Source: Hyparrhenia diplandra
Taxonomy: Eukaryota > Streptophyta > Magnoliopsida > Poales > Poaceae
DNA: 64,000 nt
Assembly (NCBI GenBank): GCA_015847255.1
Contig: JADLZK010001932.1
Span: forward strand, 1,116,001-1,180,000
Reading direction: 5' to 3'
Part shown: positions 30,870 to 43,555 of the stretch, in pieces
How the letters are laid out: the number at the start of each line of letters is the position of its first letter
Position numbering within the stretch: the stretch's first letter is position 1
The notes under the pieces: model-generated
Databases searched by the model: none
Told to the model about the DNA's origin: nothing
What the model saw: the letters and a program-made list of their open reading frames with translations, nothing else
Translations under genes and position numbers: made by a program

Positions 30870-31600
30870 CGCCCGCTGCGTTATCGAACGATCCCGGACC
30901 TACTGGACTCCACAGTCCCGTTCAAGCTGGACTACAATGCGGTATGCTTGATAGCAACCGAGGAACGAAGCTCGGTGGAGCAGGCTTTGATAGAAAGTTG
31001 CTGCAGAGATGCTATGCAGGCGGAGATGCGAGCCATTGAGACAAATCGGACTTGGGATGTCAGTGAACTTCCAAGGAATCAAAAGGCGATCGGTCTTAGA
31101 TGGGTTTTTAAAGTGAAGAAAGATCTTGATGGAAACATTGTTAAACACAAAGCTCGGCTAGTAGCGAAGGGTTATGCGCAGCGTTATGGTGTGGATTTCG
31201 AGGAGATTTTTGCACCTGTTGCCCGGATTGAAACGGTGAGGGTATTGCTGGCTCTAGCAGCGCACGGTGGTTGTGAGGTGCATCATATGGACGTCAAGTC
31301 TGCATTGTTGAATGGAGATCTCTCAGAAACTGTTTACGTGCAGCAACCTCCTGGTTTTGTTGTTGGTAAAGGTGACAAAGTCCCGAAGCTCGTAAAAGCA
31401 TTATATGGCCTACGCCAAGCACCCACGCGCATGGAATTTCAAACTCGACGAGAGAGTTGTCACTTTGGGTTTTGTGAGAAGCAAGTTGGACAATGCCGTG
31501 TATAAGAGAGGAGGCAAGGAGTCTTTCCTGATTGTTGGAGTATATGTTGATGATCGATTATCTTAGGACCAAAGGTTGAGGACATCATCGGTTCAAGGAG
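30870..31600 (+). pseudogene. Copia reverse transcriptase, degenerate
   Basis: The frame 30948-31505 contains NRTWDVSELPRNQKAIGLRW, KHKARLVAKGYAQRYGVDF, EIFAPVARIETVR and HHMDVKSALLNGDLSETVY, all RVT_2 hallmarks. After a frameshift at about 31415, the catalytic YVDD lies at 31543-31554, followed immediately by changes that end the frame. The segment 30591-30869 is a linker with no domain. Confidence 0.88.
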
Positions 31601-31699
31601 ATGCAATAGAAATTCAGTATGAGCAACATCGGTCTTCTCAGTTGTTACCCGGGCATAGAAGTGAAGCAGTGGAAATGGAGGGATAACGTTGAGCCAAGG

Positions 31700-32394
31700 A
31701 TCCTATGCGTTGAAGATTTTGGAGAGTGTAGGGATGCTACATTGTAACTCGTCGACACGCCGATGGAACCACGGTTCAGGCTCAGCAAAGGGAAAGACTC
31801 TGAAGCTTTGAATGTGACGGCATACAGGAGTGTGATAGGAAGCCTCAGGTACTTGGCGAATACTAGGCGGACTTAGCATATGCAATGGGAGTGGTGAGCA
31901 AGTACATGGAGGCTCCTAGGAAAGCACACCGGGCAGCATCCAAGCGTGTTCCGAGGTATGTGAAAGGCACCATCGCCTATGGTTGCGGCTATGAGAAAGG
32001 AACAGACTGAAGCCGGTCTTGCTCGGGTTGATGATAGCGACTTCTTTGGAGATTCAGAAGATAGGAAGAGCACTACAAGTGTGATCTTTTCTTGGAAGTA
32101 GCTTGGTGACTTGGGCATCATGTGAGGTCGAGTGCGTGGCGGCGGCTACGCAAACTTGTCGGGGTGTTTGGCTTCGACTCATGGCTAACTTATTTGGAAC
32201 GAAGGAGGCACCGATCAAATTGTTGATGGATAATATGTCTACAATTGCTTTGAGCAGGAATCCGGTTCATCATGATCGCAACAAACATATTGACACAAGA
32301 TACCACTTCATACGAGAGTGTATCAAGGAAGGGAGATGGAGATAGAGCATGTCGGGATCGGCCGACAGCCTTGTCGACATATTTATGAATCCGC
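31700..32394 (+). pseudogene. Copia RNase H, degenerate
   Basis: In changing frames: AYRSVIGSLRYLAN at about 31822, then DLAYAMGVVSKYMEAP, then 32103-32345 with TWASCEVECVAAATQTCRG.., IKLLMDNMSTIALSRNPVHH and KHIDTRYHFIRECI. The region ends where the gypsy-type element inserted (target TCGGG at 32395-32399) and resumes at 42014. Confidence 0.85.
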
Positions 32395-32399
32395 TCGGG

Positions 32400-34028
32400 T
32401 GTTGGTACTTCTAACGTCACTATAACCAAAGGTGGAGTTAATCTCACCTTAGGCCATATGTCGTCGATACACTCGGTGTGGTTCATCTCTTAACACTACT
32501 ATGTGCTAGGTTGTCATCCCCACAAAGAATGCTAGGAAATGCATAGGTGATACTCGTGAATGTGTTGTTTGCAATCTATAAGAAATAATAAAAGATTTAT
32601 CCGCAAAGCGCACGGATATAAATACCACTTGTAGCATTTCACGGGAGTAATCCAGGTTTTGTCATTTATATTCTACCACGAGGGAGGAATAATTAAAGGT
32701 GGGCTTATAGATAATTGATGAATGACATACTTATGAGAGAGACTATCACTAGTGCTAACTTTTAGCGAGGGGTAAGTCAATAATGGTAAGGATATGATAA
32801 TGATAAATAAAGGCAGAAGTATCACACACGGAGATAGGAAATAACTACTATAAGTTAGACTTAACATTGGACTACTTTAAGAGATAGAATTCTTATGTAG
32901 CATTGGATCTACTAAGTCACTACATCTACTCTAAGGCATACATTATCATCTATAGCAAAGTAAACTCTAAATCATGTATCAGGACGACTATCAAGGAAAA
33001 TCAAGAGCGAAACAAGATATTCCCCATAATCATGGTCCACTTGTCTTATAGACGGAGGGTGGATTCCCAAGGACTCAACATGACTGTCACTCCCGCGATC
33101 TACCACACGTCCCGGAATATAAGGTGCACTCGCAGGTAAATCATATATAAGCACCACGCTTACATAATTATTTCTACCACCTAACCCACTCGAGAATTGA
33201 ATTAGGCGTCTCTACGAATAGATACATATATCTATCATAAACCATATCTATATCAAATATATTATTAGAATAAAGTAAGAACATAGCAAAGCATCACATA
33301 ACATTATAATGAAGCAAAGTCATAAATACAAGATAATATGCGTACCATAGAACTTGAAGATCTAGAACTCTAGGTAGGCACACCCGGCTCTACTTGAACC
33401 CGACTTGCTAATCAACTTAGACGAACTAGAACTAGATGAACTAGAACTAGACAAGTAGCTAATCCTAATCTCGGTGGATATACTCTCTTCTACTTCGCCC
33501 GACTTGGTCGATAATGAATTACCACCGAATTGATATGAATTAGGGTTTAACCCCGGGGGTAGAGGTCTTTCTTATATAGGCCTTGGCGATGAACGATGAC
33601 CATTGGATCAAACCGACCTTCAATAACGGTGTAGATACAACTTCAAGGTCAGTTACAAACCGACCTAGAAATCCGAGGTCGACCCGAGGGTCCCACCCGG
33701 GCGGCCGGCCTAGATGGACTGGCGCCGCCTGGGGTAACGTCCCCTCGGCCTCTCGTTCCTTCTAGTGTCTTCTAGTATCTTCTTGAGTGTTTTAGTCCAC
33801 ATTTTGGGTCGAGTTACTTCACGGTCAAGTCTTGTCATTGTATGGGATGTAAACTCGGGACTTTCTCCATTCTTCTCTACATTTATCTATTAAGTCCCCG
33901 AGAATATATAAATCACCAAAACTCATGGAACTTATTAGTATGAACCTCTAAACTAAGTATTTATTCAATTGATGCTCTTATTTCATATCTTGTTGGCATA
34001 TAAAAGTATATGATAACAGGTGTCAACA
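32400..34028 (-). repeat. Left LTR of the nested gypsy element (3' LTR by orientation)
   Basis: 1629 bp, alignable end to end with 40371-42008. Differences are scattered substitutions and small indels, so the insertion is not brand new. Confidence 0.88.
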
Positions 34029-36267
34029 AGCTCCCCCAAGCTTAACCTTTGCTAGTCTCTAGCAAAGCTTTTCACCGAGTGGATCAGAGTTGCTACAATG
34101 GTTTATTCTCTCACAAATACGCATATCATTAATTCAAAATTCTCTTCCAAAGAAGGGTGGAACCATTCTCGATCTTCCAACTCACTTATATTACCCGAAA
34201 AATATGGGACTTTTACCTGCACTTAGATCTTGGGTGATTGAAAGATAGAACAATCAAGTCAAACACTATGTCTCAAACTCTTTATCTCACCTACGTTTCG
34301 AGTTTTTATAAATTTTCAAAATAAAAACTTCGAGTTTCCATTGTATGACCTTTCTCTCAAATCTCTCAGGTGTAGTATTTTTGGATCCTTACCAAGGCAA
34401 TGATGTTGTGCCTTCTCTCATAATATGTGGTATTTATGGAACATGACAAGTGTAGCATGCCTTCTCTCAACCTATCTACTAAGACTTATATCCGGAGTTC
34501 ATAGGTGGGAGACAGCATATACATACTTGCAAAGCATATATTGTAAAGTCAAACAATGGATCCAAAGGAACAAGTCATACAATATGGATGTATGGAATGT
34601 ATTTGTGAGGTGGAAATATGGTGGTGATGGGCTATAATGATCCTAATTCTACTATGCTCCTTTTGAAAGAAATTGATCTCTCTTCTTTTGAAATTTTAAG
34701 AAGACATAAAAGAGAATTTGGGCTAGCTTTTCTTCTTTTCTTTCTTTTTATTTTTTAGAGAGGGCATCTAAGTACCCATTGTTTTCATTTGTTGGACACT
34801 TGTCCATTTTTTTTAACTCTTTCTTTTTTTAGGGAGGTAGGCTCTACTCAGAGCCGTAGGACACTTGTCCATTTTTCATCTCCCTTTTTCTTTCTTTGTT
34901 AGCATTGCCCCAAGTTTCTTCTTTTTTATCGATTTAAAATTTGAGAGATAATAAATGAAACACATGGAGCATAAGTGAGGTTTTGAGAATAAGTATAGGA
35001 ATGAGAAATATTTTTGGTGTTCACTCCCTGAATAGGAGTGAAACATTTTTGATGGCTAGCAAAATGGATGAAGGGTTTGTGGTGTGTATATGGTGGAGAA
35101 TATGTGGAGATATATGTGGAATTGTATGACAAGTTCGAGGGTCTCAAAGGTTAACAAAACTCAATACTAAGCAAATAGTGAATGAAAAAGAGTTTTCCTT
35201 TTCTAAAAACATATATATGGCTGTGGTAGGAATTTCAAACTCTCTCTGTCATATAGGAAACTCATCATGCAATTTTTCCAGTTTTCACAAATCAAATCTC
35301 CGTAATTTAGTGCAACTAGGAGTAAGATAAATAGCATTTCGGACTATCTCATATCATATCCGTCAATTACCTAGATTAGCTTAGATGTATGCTCCCACAA
35401 AATTTCAAGCTCAAAGCAAATTTTCAAGTCTAAACAGTTTTATCCATAACATGGGAGAATTCTAAACCAAAGATAGGCACTTGTAAGAAAATAAAATAGA
35501 GCAACTATTCATCATCTCCAAACACAAGAGATAGCTACTACTTTATTCAAATAATAAACTTAAAACAAACTAATTATACACACTCTTTTTTATTTGGTTT
35601 TTCATGATTATTCATCATTTTTTTTAGCAAAGCAAAACAAATTTAAACAAACTATATATATATAATATAAATAGATAACCGCCGTGTCATAGAGACTTAC
35701 CGGCCAAGTGGGGACAACTCCCCCAAGCTAGTGTTGATCTTGGGGGTTCAACGACGCCGCGGGCGTCGCCCGTCAGACAGGCAATCGATCTCATCGATCG
35801 TTGTTCAAGGGTCTCTCTCATGTCGGTGATGTTCGACTGTTTGAGTGTTCCACTCTTCCGGTCTTGATAGAAATTGACCCGGTCGTGCCTTATGTCTTGT
35901 ATAGTGTTTGCAGGTCCTTGGAATGAATACGCGTCTTGCTAGTAGGGTGTGAGGTACATGGTATATCATAGAGGTAGCCACTTCCACGATAGGTTTCTCG
36001 ACGAAGGTGTGCATCATCACCCTGCTCACTTGGGCCTCCTTGTGCAAACCGAGGTGGTCGGTCGGCCGATCGTATGTCCGCTTGTGAAGGTGGGGGGTAG
36101 GTCCATGGCTGGTACCCTCCAAACGCTGGCTCTTGTGGTCTTGGATCTGTGTCCAAATTGGATCATGGGCAAGTATCTGATGAGTTGGCATGGCTGTCTG
36201 TATATTAATTGGTTGTGCCTATACATTCAATAGATAAGACTGCACACGATAGATGGAGAGATCGGGG
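34029..36267 (-). other. Non-coding 3' region of the nested gypsy element
   Basis: About 2.2 kb of mostly AT-rich sequence. GGACACTTGTCCATTTTT occurs twice (about 34794 and 34858). From 35740 to 36230 it is less AT-rich, with short overlapping minus-strand frames (Gln/Pro/Arg-rich) that may be the frayed C-terminal end of the upstream ORF. No domain is recognised. Confidence 0.5.
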
Positions 36268-36987
36268 TTAGGCAACCGAATCTCCCCGACAAGTAGCATG
36301 AATCATGACATAAGTACTTCCTCTTTTCTTCAAAATGTGTCCCTTACTAAAGAAATCAAAACCTATAACAGGTCTATCCTCCCTTAGATAGGCAACATGA
36401 GCGTTATCATCCAAGAGTCCTAAGTGGTTGGCAATTCTTGTGACAAGTGATGTGCAATTAATTGTTCCTAAGATGGTTGGCAAACCTATCCAATGCTGAA
36501 CTAACATATACACCGGTGAAACTTGTCGTCTCTTTACAGCTGCATAGATCAACTGTAACTCTCCTATTCTAACATTATGCCCATCCTTCTTAGAAAAAAG
36601 AGTGAAAAGTAACCATTTGTGAAAGAAATGAAAGGTTGGTAAGTGTAAGTCTCTGGCTTTTGCATCCAAAAATGCATCTACGTTCGTCAAGTCTTTCCAA
36701 ACAGTTGCTTGATTGAAATCGATTCGAGCTACGTCTAAGTCCATGGTGCAAGAGTGTAGAAAACCAAGTGCATCACTTAGATTTCTCCAAGTGAGAGAAT
36801 GCTCTTGTTGGAAGAATCTAAACGTGACTCCTTCATTTGTGCAACGAAGGGTGCAAAGAAATTCCATGGTCAAAAATTTAGAACCTTGCTCGCGTGATGT
36901 TTGCAAATGTTTCCCACCCGCAAAGCGAAAAAATATGAGCAAATTCAACATCCATACCAATCGAGCTAGAAGATCGGAGTCGATCAC
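36268..36987 (-). CDS. Athila/Tat-type extra ORF (240 codons, unknown function)
   Basis: An uninterrupted minus-strand frame from M (36987) to the stop at 36268. It lies between the protease region and the 3' LTR, where Athila/Tat elements carry an extra, sometimes env-like, ORF. The protein is basic, without a clear signal peptide or transmembrane helix. Visible features are LNLLIFFRFAGGKH, VTFRFFQQEHSLTWRNLSDA and LVQHWIGLPTILGTINCTSL. It resembles the helical protein often annotated as a retrotransposon-specific ORF in grass gypsy elements. It is the only long intact frame of the element, which may mean it was retained by selection or is only young. Host function is unlikely. Confidence 0.6.
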   Translation of the reverse strand: MIDSDLLARLVWMLNLLIFFRFAGGKHLQTSREQGSKFLTMEFLCTLRCTNEGVTFRFFQQEHSLTWRNLSDALGFLHSCTMDLDVARIDFNQATVWKDLTNVDAFLDAKARDLHLPTFHFFHKWLLFTLFSKKDGHNVRIGELQLIYAAVKRRQVSPVYMLVQHWIGLPTILGTINCTSLVTRIANHLGLLDDNAHVAYLREDRPVIGFDFFSKGHILKKRGSTYVMIHATCRGDSVA

Positions 36988-38128
36988 AGGAGTATGAGTG
37001 AACGTACGATTTTCAACTGATTGTACCTTGTTCTCTCGTATTATCCATGAAACCTGAGATGGGAGTCAGAGGTCAATCTCCTTACTGCAGCAGGAGCCGG
37101 AGCTGGATCCGTGGCACATCTTGCTCGCTCATAGCTTGTCTCGATGGAGCTCGGAAGATGACTCTCCAAGTTGTTGAAGATGTCTTGATCTTCGCGCACG
37201 AGCGATTTCCAAAAACTCATCCACGCAAAATGTTAATACACACAAAGACAAACAAGAAACTAATGGAGGGGTTAGAATAAAAAGTTAGAAGTCACCGTCC
37301 CAAAGTTAGTCGTCCGGGGTTAGTCGTCCAAAAGAAAGATTACAATGTTGTTTTTATTTTTGAGCTTCCCTAGCAAAGTTTCATCTTGATTACTCCATAT
37401 GGACAAAGCACCTCCACTAATCACTCTTGATTATTTTACTACTCTCGAACTTCTCCTCTCTCAAGAAATTTTTTCTATTACTACCAAGAACTTCCTTTCT
37501 CCTTCTCTCTTCTCCTTCTCCTCACTACAAAGCCCAAAGCTTTCTGGATGCTAGAACTTCGTATATCAGGCTAGAATGTTGAGCAAAGCAATGTGGGTGT
37601 GAAGAACAACCGAGGGGTGAAGGGGCTTTTATAGAGGAGCTCAGGACCTGGCGGCCGCCAGAAGTGGTGGCGGCCGCCATGGTGGTGGGTCCTCTCCCAC
37701 TCACCTTCATGCAGTGTATTGCTCACTCTAATGCCATGGTAATAGGTGGGTTTTTCGGTGGAAAAGAGTGGCAGGGAGTGGTCCATGGTGGTAGGTGAGG
37801 TTTGACTGGTATATGTCATGTCCAAGTTAGGTGAAATATAGAATTTAGTGTATGACATGTAGGTCCCATCACATAGTGACTATATTTTTTATATTTTCCA
37901 ATATATAAATGCAGGAATAAATATGATAATGCAAGAATAAATATTTTTGAGCCTCCACAATAAATACTTTCACGGTTTGTGACACACCGTAAAATTATTT
38001 ATATGGGGCATAAGTTTTTCGATGTAAGTAAATGTATAGTAAAGTAAATATAGATAATTACCAACTTACCTTTGGCAAGAGTTCGTAGTTAAAGTCCTCG
38101 AACTGGGACTTCCCAAAGTTATTAATTA
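36988..38128 (-). other. Linker of the nested gypsy element lacking pol
   Basis: In a complete element, reverse transcriptase and integrase (over 2.5 kb) would lie here. Only 1.1 kb is present, with no RT or integrase motif on either strand. A GGCGGCCGCC inverted pair occurs at 37650-37678. Confidence 0.6.
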
Positions 38129-40139
38129 TCAGGTGCATTCTCCGGTTCCGGAGATGGTGCCGATGATGATTCTTCTTTTCGATTCAATCTTGTTTCTTTG
38201 TTGAGCTGAGCTCGATCCGGGTTTGAAAGCGAACTTCTCTTCTGTCCATTTAAGTTGAATATAATCTCTCCCGGCCATGACATTGATATGTGCATTGGCT
38301 ATGCTTAGGAAAGGCCGTCCAAGAATGATTGATACTGAGTGCGGTGGCATGTCCAAAACTACAAAATCCACAGGTATAAAGAATCCTCTAATATTAACTG
38401 GTACATTCTCTGCAATTCCTAAGGGGTGTCCGATCGATTGGTCCGCCAATTGTAATGATATTGAAGTTGGCTCCAAGGTTGTGTGCTTAAGTTTGTCAAA
38501 GACAGGACTTGGGCATCACACTAGTGCGCGATGAAGTGATGATCTCCGGTTGAGCAATTAATTACGGGGTATCCCGGATCTGTCATCTTATGTGGCAATA
38601 TATTAAGGATAGCCGCACTGCATTCTTCTGTTAACTTGATCACCTCCGTAGTGGGCAGTGGTCTTTTCTTATTCAAGATATCTCTGAGATACCTTGCATA
38701 GGTAGGGACTTGAATAGCATCTAGTAGAGGTATGTTGATGTATAATTTCTAAATCACCTCCACAAACTTCCCAAACTGCTCATCCACTTGGGGTCTACGT
38801 TTTCTTCTAGGATATGGTAAGAGATTTGTATCATGAAAGTCTTGCGTCATTTGGGGTTCTTGAGTCAAATCTTCTATGTCATCATTTTCTTCTTCTCGAA
38901 TTGGTTGTACCATAGGTCTTGTTCTTTGGTGCTACAGGTGCCGTAATTGGTGTCCTTACTTGCTGTTTTTCTATTATCCTTCTTGGATCAATGGGATCAC
39001 GTGTAGATTTATCTCTTCTTGTAGTAACATTATGTACCTGCTCAAGGTTAGTGGCAATAGATTTTACAGCAGATAACTTTGCTATTTGAGTTTCTATCTT
39101 TTTATTAAAAGCAAGTTGATCTTTTAAAGCAACAGAGAAATTATCCATCTTAAGATTTATATCTTCTAAAACTTTATCATTGGAAACAAGCTTCTTAGAA
39201 AGGGTATCATTTAACTTAGCTTGCTCCTCAATTAACTCTCTTAAAAATGGGTTTCTAGGAATATTACCTTGGTACTACCGGGTAGTTGGATCATTTGTTG
39301 TGAACTTCGTTCTTGTGATTGAGTTGATGTTGATTTGTTAACGGACCGGGCTTGAATTTGATGCGAAATCAATATAATCTTGTAAAGCCTGTCGATCCTT
39401 CTTGTCATTGGCTCGTTGTTCAAGCCAATTCAATAACACATCCATCCTGGTTGATATTGCTTTTACTTCTCCGGAACTTCTTCAATCTGATGGTAATGTT
39501 GAGTGTCTTGAATCCAGCTTTGATTTTCTCGATATTTTATTCATGAGTGCTTCAATTTGTGTCAATAGTGAGTGATAAAATTGATCCTTCGCCAGATTGC
39601 ATCTAGTTGCTCTCTTACTCTTTGTGTTAATCCATGGTAGAATCCCCTCGCATAAGCAACCAATCTTCTATTCCATGATGAGGGCAATCGATATGTATTC
39701 TTTAAACGCTCCCAAGCACTGGAATTGATTCTCCTTTCTCTTGTTGGAAGTTGGTGATTTTTCCTCATAGGGCATTGGTTTTACCCGTAGGGAAGAAATT
39801 TGATAGGAAGGTGTAGAACATTCATCCCATGTCTTGATTTCTTCTTTGTTGGCGTAGAACCATAACTTTGCTTTTTTCCTTCAATGAGAATGGGAATAGG
39901 TGGAGTAATATGAGATCTTGGGGAACTTTCTTGGGTGAGAAGGTGTTGGCAATCTCCAGAAAATTCTCGAGATGTAGACATGCATCTTCGTGTATCCTTC
40001 CACCGAATGGAGTAGCTTGTACCATATTGATGAGGCTTGGCTTGAGCTCAAACTCAAGATTATTAAGTTGAAGTGTCGGTCCTGTGCGAATGTTCTCATT
40101 GCTTGGAGCAGAGAACTCTCGTAGGGATTTTTCAGTCAT
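38129..40139 (-). pseudogene. Athila/Tat-like gag and protease, degenerate
   Basis: Minus strand. Gag begins near 40139 with MTEKSLREFSAPSNENIRTG, ELKPSLINMVQATPFGG, EDACLHLENFLEIANTF and LILLHLFPFSLKEK, the retrotransposon gag domain of Athila-type elements. A shifted frame, 39768-39562 (AWERLKNTYRLPS), continues it. A coiled-coil linker lies at 39148-38882 (VALKDQLAFNKKIETQIAKL). The protease region 38476-38129 has ISLQLADQSIGHPLGIAENV, IPVDFVVLDMPP and IILGRPFLSIANAHI. The aspartic protease active-site triad upstream of it is not clear. Frames change at least four times. Confidence 0.82.
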
Positions 40140-40370
40140 AGCTTCAAGAATGGGTGTATGCTCTCTTGATTGATTTGATTCTGATGAATGAAGTGGAGTG
40201 AATCACAATCAATTTCCATTTGATAAAACCACGTATAAAATAAACAAAAAGACAAACAAGGGTAAGCTGCTAAAAAGCGGTTTCCTAGTTTGGATTCTCA
40301 TCATAAGTTTCCATCTATCAATATATCTAGCTAACTTCTATTTCCTCCCGACAGCGGCGCTAGAAATGCT

Positions 40371-42008
40371 TGTTGGTATTTCTAACGTCACTATAACCAA
40401 AGGTGGAGTTAATCTCACCTTAGGCCATATCGTCGGATACACTTTCGGTGTGGTTCATCTCTTAACACTACTATGTGCTAGGTTGTCATCCCCAGAAGCA
40501 ATGCAAGGAAATGCATAGGTGATACTCATGAATGTGTTGTTTGCAATCTATAAGAAATAATAAAAGATCTATCCTTAAGCGCCTACGGATATAAATACCA
40601 CTTGTAGCATTTCACCGGGAGTAATCCGGTTTTGTCATTTATATTCTACCACAGGGAGGAATAATTAAAGGTGGGCTTATAGATAATTGATGAATGGCAT
40701 ACTTATGAGAGAGACTATCCTTTGTGCTAACTTTAGCGGTGGGTAAGCCAATAATGGTAAGGATATGATAATGATAAATAAAGGTAGAAGTATCACACAC
40801 GAGAGATAGGAAATAACTACTATAAGTTAGACTTAACATTGGACTACTTTAAGAGACAGAATTCTTATGTAGCATTGGATCTACTAAGTCATTACATCTA
40901 CTCTAAGGCATACATTATCATCTATAGCATAGTAAACTCTAAATCATGTATCCAGGACGACTATCAAGGAAAATCAAGAGCGAAACAAGATATTCCCCAT
41001 AATCATTGTCCACTTGTCTTATAGGCGGAGTGTGGATTCCAAAGGACTAAACAGACTGTCACTCCCGCGATACGGTCTACCACACGTCCCGGAATATAAG
41101 GTGCACTCGCAGTAAATCATATATAAGCACCACGCTTACATTAATTATTTCTACCACCTAACCCTTTCGAGAATTGAATTAGGGCTCTCTGAATAGATAC
41201 ATATATCTATCATAAACCATATCTATATCAAATATACTATTAGAATAAAGTAAGAACATAGCAAAGCAACACATAATATTATAATGAAGCAAAGTCATAA
41301 ATACAAGATAATATCCGTACCGTAGAACTTGAAGATCTAGAACTTTGGGTAGGCACACCCAGCTCTACTTGAATCGACTTGCTAATCAACTTAGACGAAC
41401 TAGAACTAGATGAACTAGAACTAGACAAGTAGCTAATCCTAATCTACGGGTGGATATACTCTCTTCTACTCTTGCCTCGACTTTGGCGATAATGAATTAC
41501 CACGAATTGATATGAATTAGGGTTTAACCCCTGGGGGTAGAGGTCTTTCTTATATAGGCCTTGGCGATGAAGCGATGACCATTGGATCAAACCGACCTTC
41601 AATAACGGTGTAGATACAACCTCAAGGTCGGTTGCAAACCGACCTAGAAATCCGAGGTCGACCTAAGGGTCCCACCGGCGGCCGGCCTAGATGGGCTTTG
41701 GCGGCCACCGGGGGTAACGCCCCTCGGCCTCTCGTTCCTTCTAGTGTCTTCTAGTATCTTCTAGAGTGTTTTTAGTCCACATTTTGGGTCGAGTTACTTC
41801 ACGGTCAAGTCTTGTCATCGTATGGGATGTAAACTCAGGACTTTCTCTATTCTTCTCTGCATTTATCTGTTAAGTTCCTGAGAATATATAAATCACCAAA
41901 ACTTGTGGAACTTATTAGTATAAACCTCTAAACTAAGTATTTATTCAATTTATGCTCGTATTTCATATCTTGTTGGTATATAAAAGTATATGATAACAGG
42001 TGTCAACA
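40371..42008 (-). repeat. Right LTR of the nested gypsy element (5' LTR by orientation)
   Basis: 1638 bp, TGTTGGTATTTC to GTGTCAACA. Homologous to 32400-34028. Confidence 0.88.
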
Positions 42009-42082
42009 TCGGGCGTGTCAAGTTTGTGGAGCCGCACACTTTGCTCTTGGTGTCATAGATGTGCAACGGCTTAGGGGTGATT

Positions 42083-42632
<550 letters not shown>

Positions 42633-42637
42633 GTCGC

Positions 42638-42989
42638 AGCAGCAGTTCGCGGTGACTGCGCCCATGTTCTGCAGTTATCTGCATTGTGTGTTTTACAGTG
42701 TGATTGAGTTGAGTTTTAGCAGTCGTTGCTTTGTAATTCATGTGAGTTGGCTGCTGGTTTAAGTAGCTGGGAGTGCGTGTGCGTGGAGTTGTGTTATCAC
42801 ATTGTAAGCCGGTTAGGCAAATTGTAGTTTTTATGTCCTTCAAAACTATCTATAAGGATGGTTACATCTTAGGAGTATATATATTTCAATTTGATCTCCG
42901 AGTATACTAGTTATCCGAAAACAGTTGTGAAACAATATAGTCGTGGGACGCTGCAAATTTAGTGAGTATTTTTGAAAAATCTACTTTAA
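42638..42989. other. 3' flank of copy B continued, no gene
   Basis: Resumes the sequence cut at 27695 by the Copia element. About 350 bases, AT-rich at the right, no coding signal. The duplicated upstream block of copy C begins near 42990 (TTTGTACCATCACATTATTGT). Confidence 0.5.
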
Positions 42990-43555
42990 TTAATTTGGTT
43001 GTATTTGCAAAATATTTGTACCATCACATTATTGTGTATGGCTGCTGAGACTACTGAATGAAACAATGGACCAGCAATAGTGGATTAGATAGTCAGACCA
43101 TGTTACAACTTACTATAAGAATGCTAAACAAAGTTTTTTTTTTTTTTCAAAAAGTTTGGAGGAACCTGAAATGAAATAGAGGGCAATAAGCATTGAAGGG
43201 GATCATCTCCGACGGTAGCGAAGGGGGACGAAACCCCATGGATTATTTGTTTTGGCTCTGATTCAGGCAAGAACTTTCAGAGAAGAGTTTGCTCTCAATG
43301 ATCAGCATGATAAATGGTCTTCAATCTAGGGAGCATTTTCAGCTTCAAAAGCTTATAAATTCATCATGGGACATAGGCAGACTCGTCGTTAGGCTTTCAA
43401 ATGGCTTTGGAAAACTTTATGCAATCCTAAGCATAAAGTGTTTTGGCTTCTATTGACAAACAGACTGAGCATTAGAAATATTTTGAAGAGAAAAAAGAAT
43501 GCAACTTGAAACCTATGATTATGTTCTTTGCCTAAATGAAACCAAGGAAACAATG

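Larger units (their letters stand above)
32400..42008 (-). mobile_element. Non-autonomous Ty3/gypsy (Athila/Tat-like) element nested in the Copia element
   Basis: LTRs 32400-34028 and 40371-42008 begin TGTTGGTA and end GTGTCAACA, flanked by TCGGG (32395-32399 and 42009-42013). Orientation is minus: the sequence inside the right LTR reads, on the minus strand, TAGCGCCGCTGTCGGGAGG, a variant of the TGGCGCCGTTGCCGGGGA primer site of Athila/Tat elements. A purine tract (AAGCTTGGGGGAGCT) precedes the left LTR on that strand. Gag, protease and an extra 3' ORF are recognisable, but no reverse transcriptase or integrase. It must have been moved by a partner element. Confidence 0.9.
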
